Shown: one piece after another, positions 63,140 through 64,000 of the stretch | How the letters are laid out: each line of letters starts with the position of its first letter | Numbering within the stretch: the first letter of the stretch is position 1 | Source: JAEUOS01 sp965279115 | GTDB taxonomy: Bacteria > Pseudomonadota > Gammaproteobacteria > Burkholderiales > JAEUOS01 | Length of the DNA stretch: 64,000 bases | NCBI GenBank assembly: GCA_965279115.1 | Contig: OZ257137.1 | Location: 4,898,001 to 4,962,000 of the forward strand | Direction of reading: 5' to 3' | Made by a program: the position numbers and the translations under genes | The notes under the pieces: generated by a model | Told to the model about the DNA's origin: nothing | The model's database searches: none | Seen by the model: only the letters and a program-made list of their open reading frames with translations

Positions 63140-63244
63140 GGTCTTTGTTTTGTCGAGGTGCGCACGCGATGCGCGCGCCAGCCTAGTTTAAGTCAGGTTC
63201 CCGACCGGCACTTTGCACCCAGGCTGGATGATGAACATACACGA

Positions 63245-63260
63245 TTGACACATGTGTCAA
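63245..63260. promoter_or_regulatory. Perfect 16-bp palindrome, candidate operator
   Basis: TTGACACATGTGTCAA reads the same on both strands. It lies in the 240-base gap between the divergent caiB and MaoC-type genes, 106 bases before caiB and 120 before the GTG of the hydratase. The shape and place fit a dimeric repressor such as a GntR- or TetR-type protein, whose gene is not in the window. Confidence 0.55.
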
Positions 63261-63379
63261 CAGACCCTAGGATGGCTTTTCGACGGGTTGCACCGCCTGG
63301 GGCGCCGGACCGACCTTGCCTGAAAGGTGTCTCGTGGCGGCGGCCTGAATTCCGAACATACGAACCAGCAGAGGCCTTG

Positions 63380-64000
63380 GTGGCGGTTACCTACGAGCAG
63401 TTGATGCAGCTTGCCGCACGGGATGTCCCCTACGCCTATACCGAGCGCGACACCCTGCTCTACGCGGTAGGCATAGGCATGGGGCGCGACCCGTTCGATG
63501 ATGTCGAGCTTGACTTCGTCTACGAGCGACGCGGGCGCCTGCGCACCGTGCCCAGCCAGGCGGTGACGGTGGCGCGCCAGAACCTGATCTACGACATCGG
63601 GATGTCGGTCGCGAAGATGCTGCACGGCGAGCAGACCCTGACGATTCACCAGCCCTTGCCGGTGCAGGCGGAACTACTGGCCGACCACAGGGTGCTGGAG
63701 GTCTATGACAAGGGTGCCGAGAAGGGTTCGCTCATCGAGATGGAGACACGCGTGCGCCTCAAGGACGGCGCGCCGCTTTTCGACATCCACAACCTGTATT
63801 TCGCGCGCGGGGATGGCGGCATCGGCGGTCCGCCCAGACAGCAGCGCCGGCCCGAACCCATGCCGCAACGCAAGCCCGATATGGTGCGTACGACACTGAC
63901 CGAACCCTGGCAAGCATTGCTCTACCGCCTGACCGGCGATCGCAATGTGCAGCACGCCGACCCGGATATCGCGCGGGCCATGGGTTTCAAGGGGCCGATC
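63380..64000 (+). CDS. MaoC-type enoyl-CoA hydratase 2 (3' end outside window)
   Basis: At least 207 residues, open to the window end. It is built like the double hot-dog hydratase of peroxisomal type 2: an N-terminal half-domain (YAVGIGMGRDPFDDVELDFVYE) and the beginning of the C-terminal catalytic half (YRLTGDRNVQHADPDIARAM) with the Asp/His hydratase-2 motif (usually RNPLHADP). It hydrates 2-enoyl-CoA esters to the R-3-hydroxy form. The start is GTG at 63380 or TTG three bases earlier; no ATG is suitable. It is divergent from the caiB operon. Confidence 0.85.
   Translation, partial: MAVTYEQLMQLAARDVPYAYTERDTLLYAVGIGMGRDPFDDVELDFVYERRGRLRTVPSQAVTVARQNLIYDIGMSVAKMLHGEQTLTIHQPLPVQAELLADHRVLEVYDKGAEKGSLIEMETRVRLKDGAPLFDIHNLYFARGDGGIGGPPRQQRRPEPMPQRKPDMVRTTLTEPWQALLYRLTGDRNVQHADPDIARAMGFKGPI

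Overview
The window reads as a piece of a GC-rich betaproteobacterial chromosome, most likely Burkholderiales. The evidence is four Bug/TctC-type periplasmic solute receptors without their membrane partners, a PEP-CTERM surface protein, a divergent ppsR-ppsA pair, a 401-residue TrpS with a central insertion, and many CoA-dependent acid-degradation genes. This assignment is inference from gene content. I saw no rRNA, tRNA or CRISPR array.

Layout. 1-5 kb: the end of a dihydrolipoamide dehydrogenase, a carboxymuconolactone decarboxylase-like protein, a Tat-exported aldo/keto reductase, an rRNA/tRNA methyltransferase, a TPR lipoprotein, a Bug receptor and a cyclase-family hydrolase. 5-8.5 kb: PEP synthase and its regulatory kinase/phosphorylase. 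8.5-13 kb: a chemotaxis receptor, a GST/acyl-CoA ligase pair and a glycine-zipper lipoprotein. 13-21 kb: housekeeping genes (PHP phosphatase, YciO, M50 protease, TrpS, acetyltransferase, ABC-F ATPase, a helical phasin-like protein, a methyltransferase). 21-30 kb: a 1017-residue repeat protein with a PEP-CTERM tail, a hybrid histidine kinase with a LuxR-type regulator, a second ABC-F protein and a ParA-like ATPase.

30-40 kb: an eight-gene run, mgdABCD-gmaS-mgsABC, that fits the N-methylglutamate route of methylamine oxidation. GmaS makes gamma-glutamylmethylamide, MgsABC converts it to N-methylglutamate, and the sarcosine-oxidase-like MgdABCD oxidises that, passing the methyl carbon to folate. 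A divergent XRE-cupin regulator and a clear promoter lie upstream. 40-47 kb: a substrate-binding protein, a Bug receptor, an overlapping Hsp20-Lon pair, a GST and an extradiol-dioxygenase-like VOC protein.

47.2-53.6 kb is the most unusual part. Small, unrelated, same-strand genes are separated by attC-like sites (RYYYAAC...GTTRRRY boxes with inverted arms), and no integrase is visible. It looks like a cluster of integron cassettes lacking an integrase. Two of its attC sites have been split by insertion sequences: an IS110-family element of the IS1111 type, with a large hairpin in its 3' non-coding part that could be its guide (bridge/seek) RNA, and an IS1182-like element sitting exactly at the GTT of an attC core.

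53.7-64 kb: chromosomal genes resume (MaoC hydratase, Bug receptor, CPBP protease, DinB, formylglycine-generating-enzyme-like protein). A tightly packed minus-strand operon follows (CaiB CoA-transferase, VOC protein, enoyl-CoA hydratase, Bug receptor, TauD/TfdA dioxygenase). It is divergent from a MaoC-type hydratase that runs off the end, with a perfect 16-bp palindrome between them.
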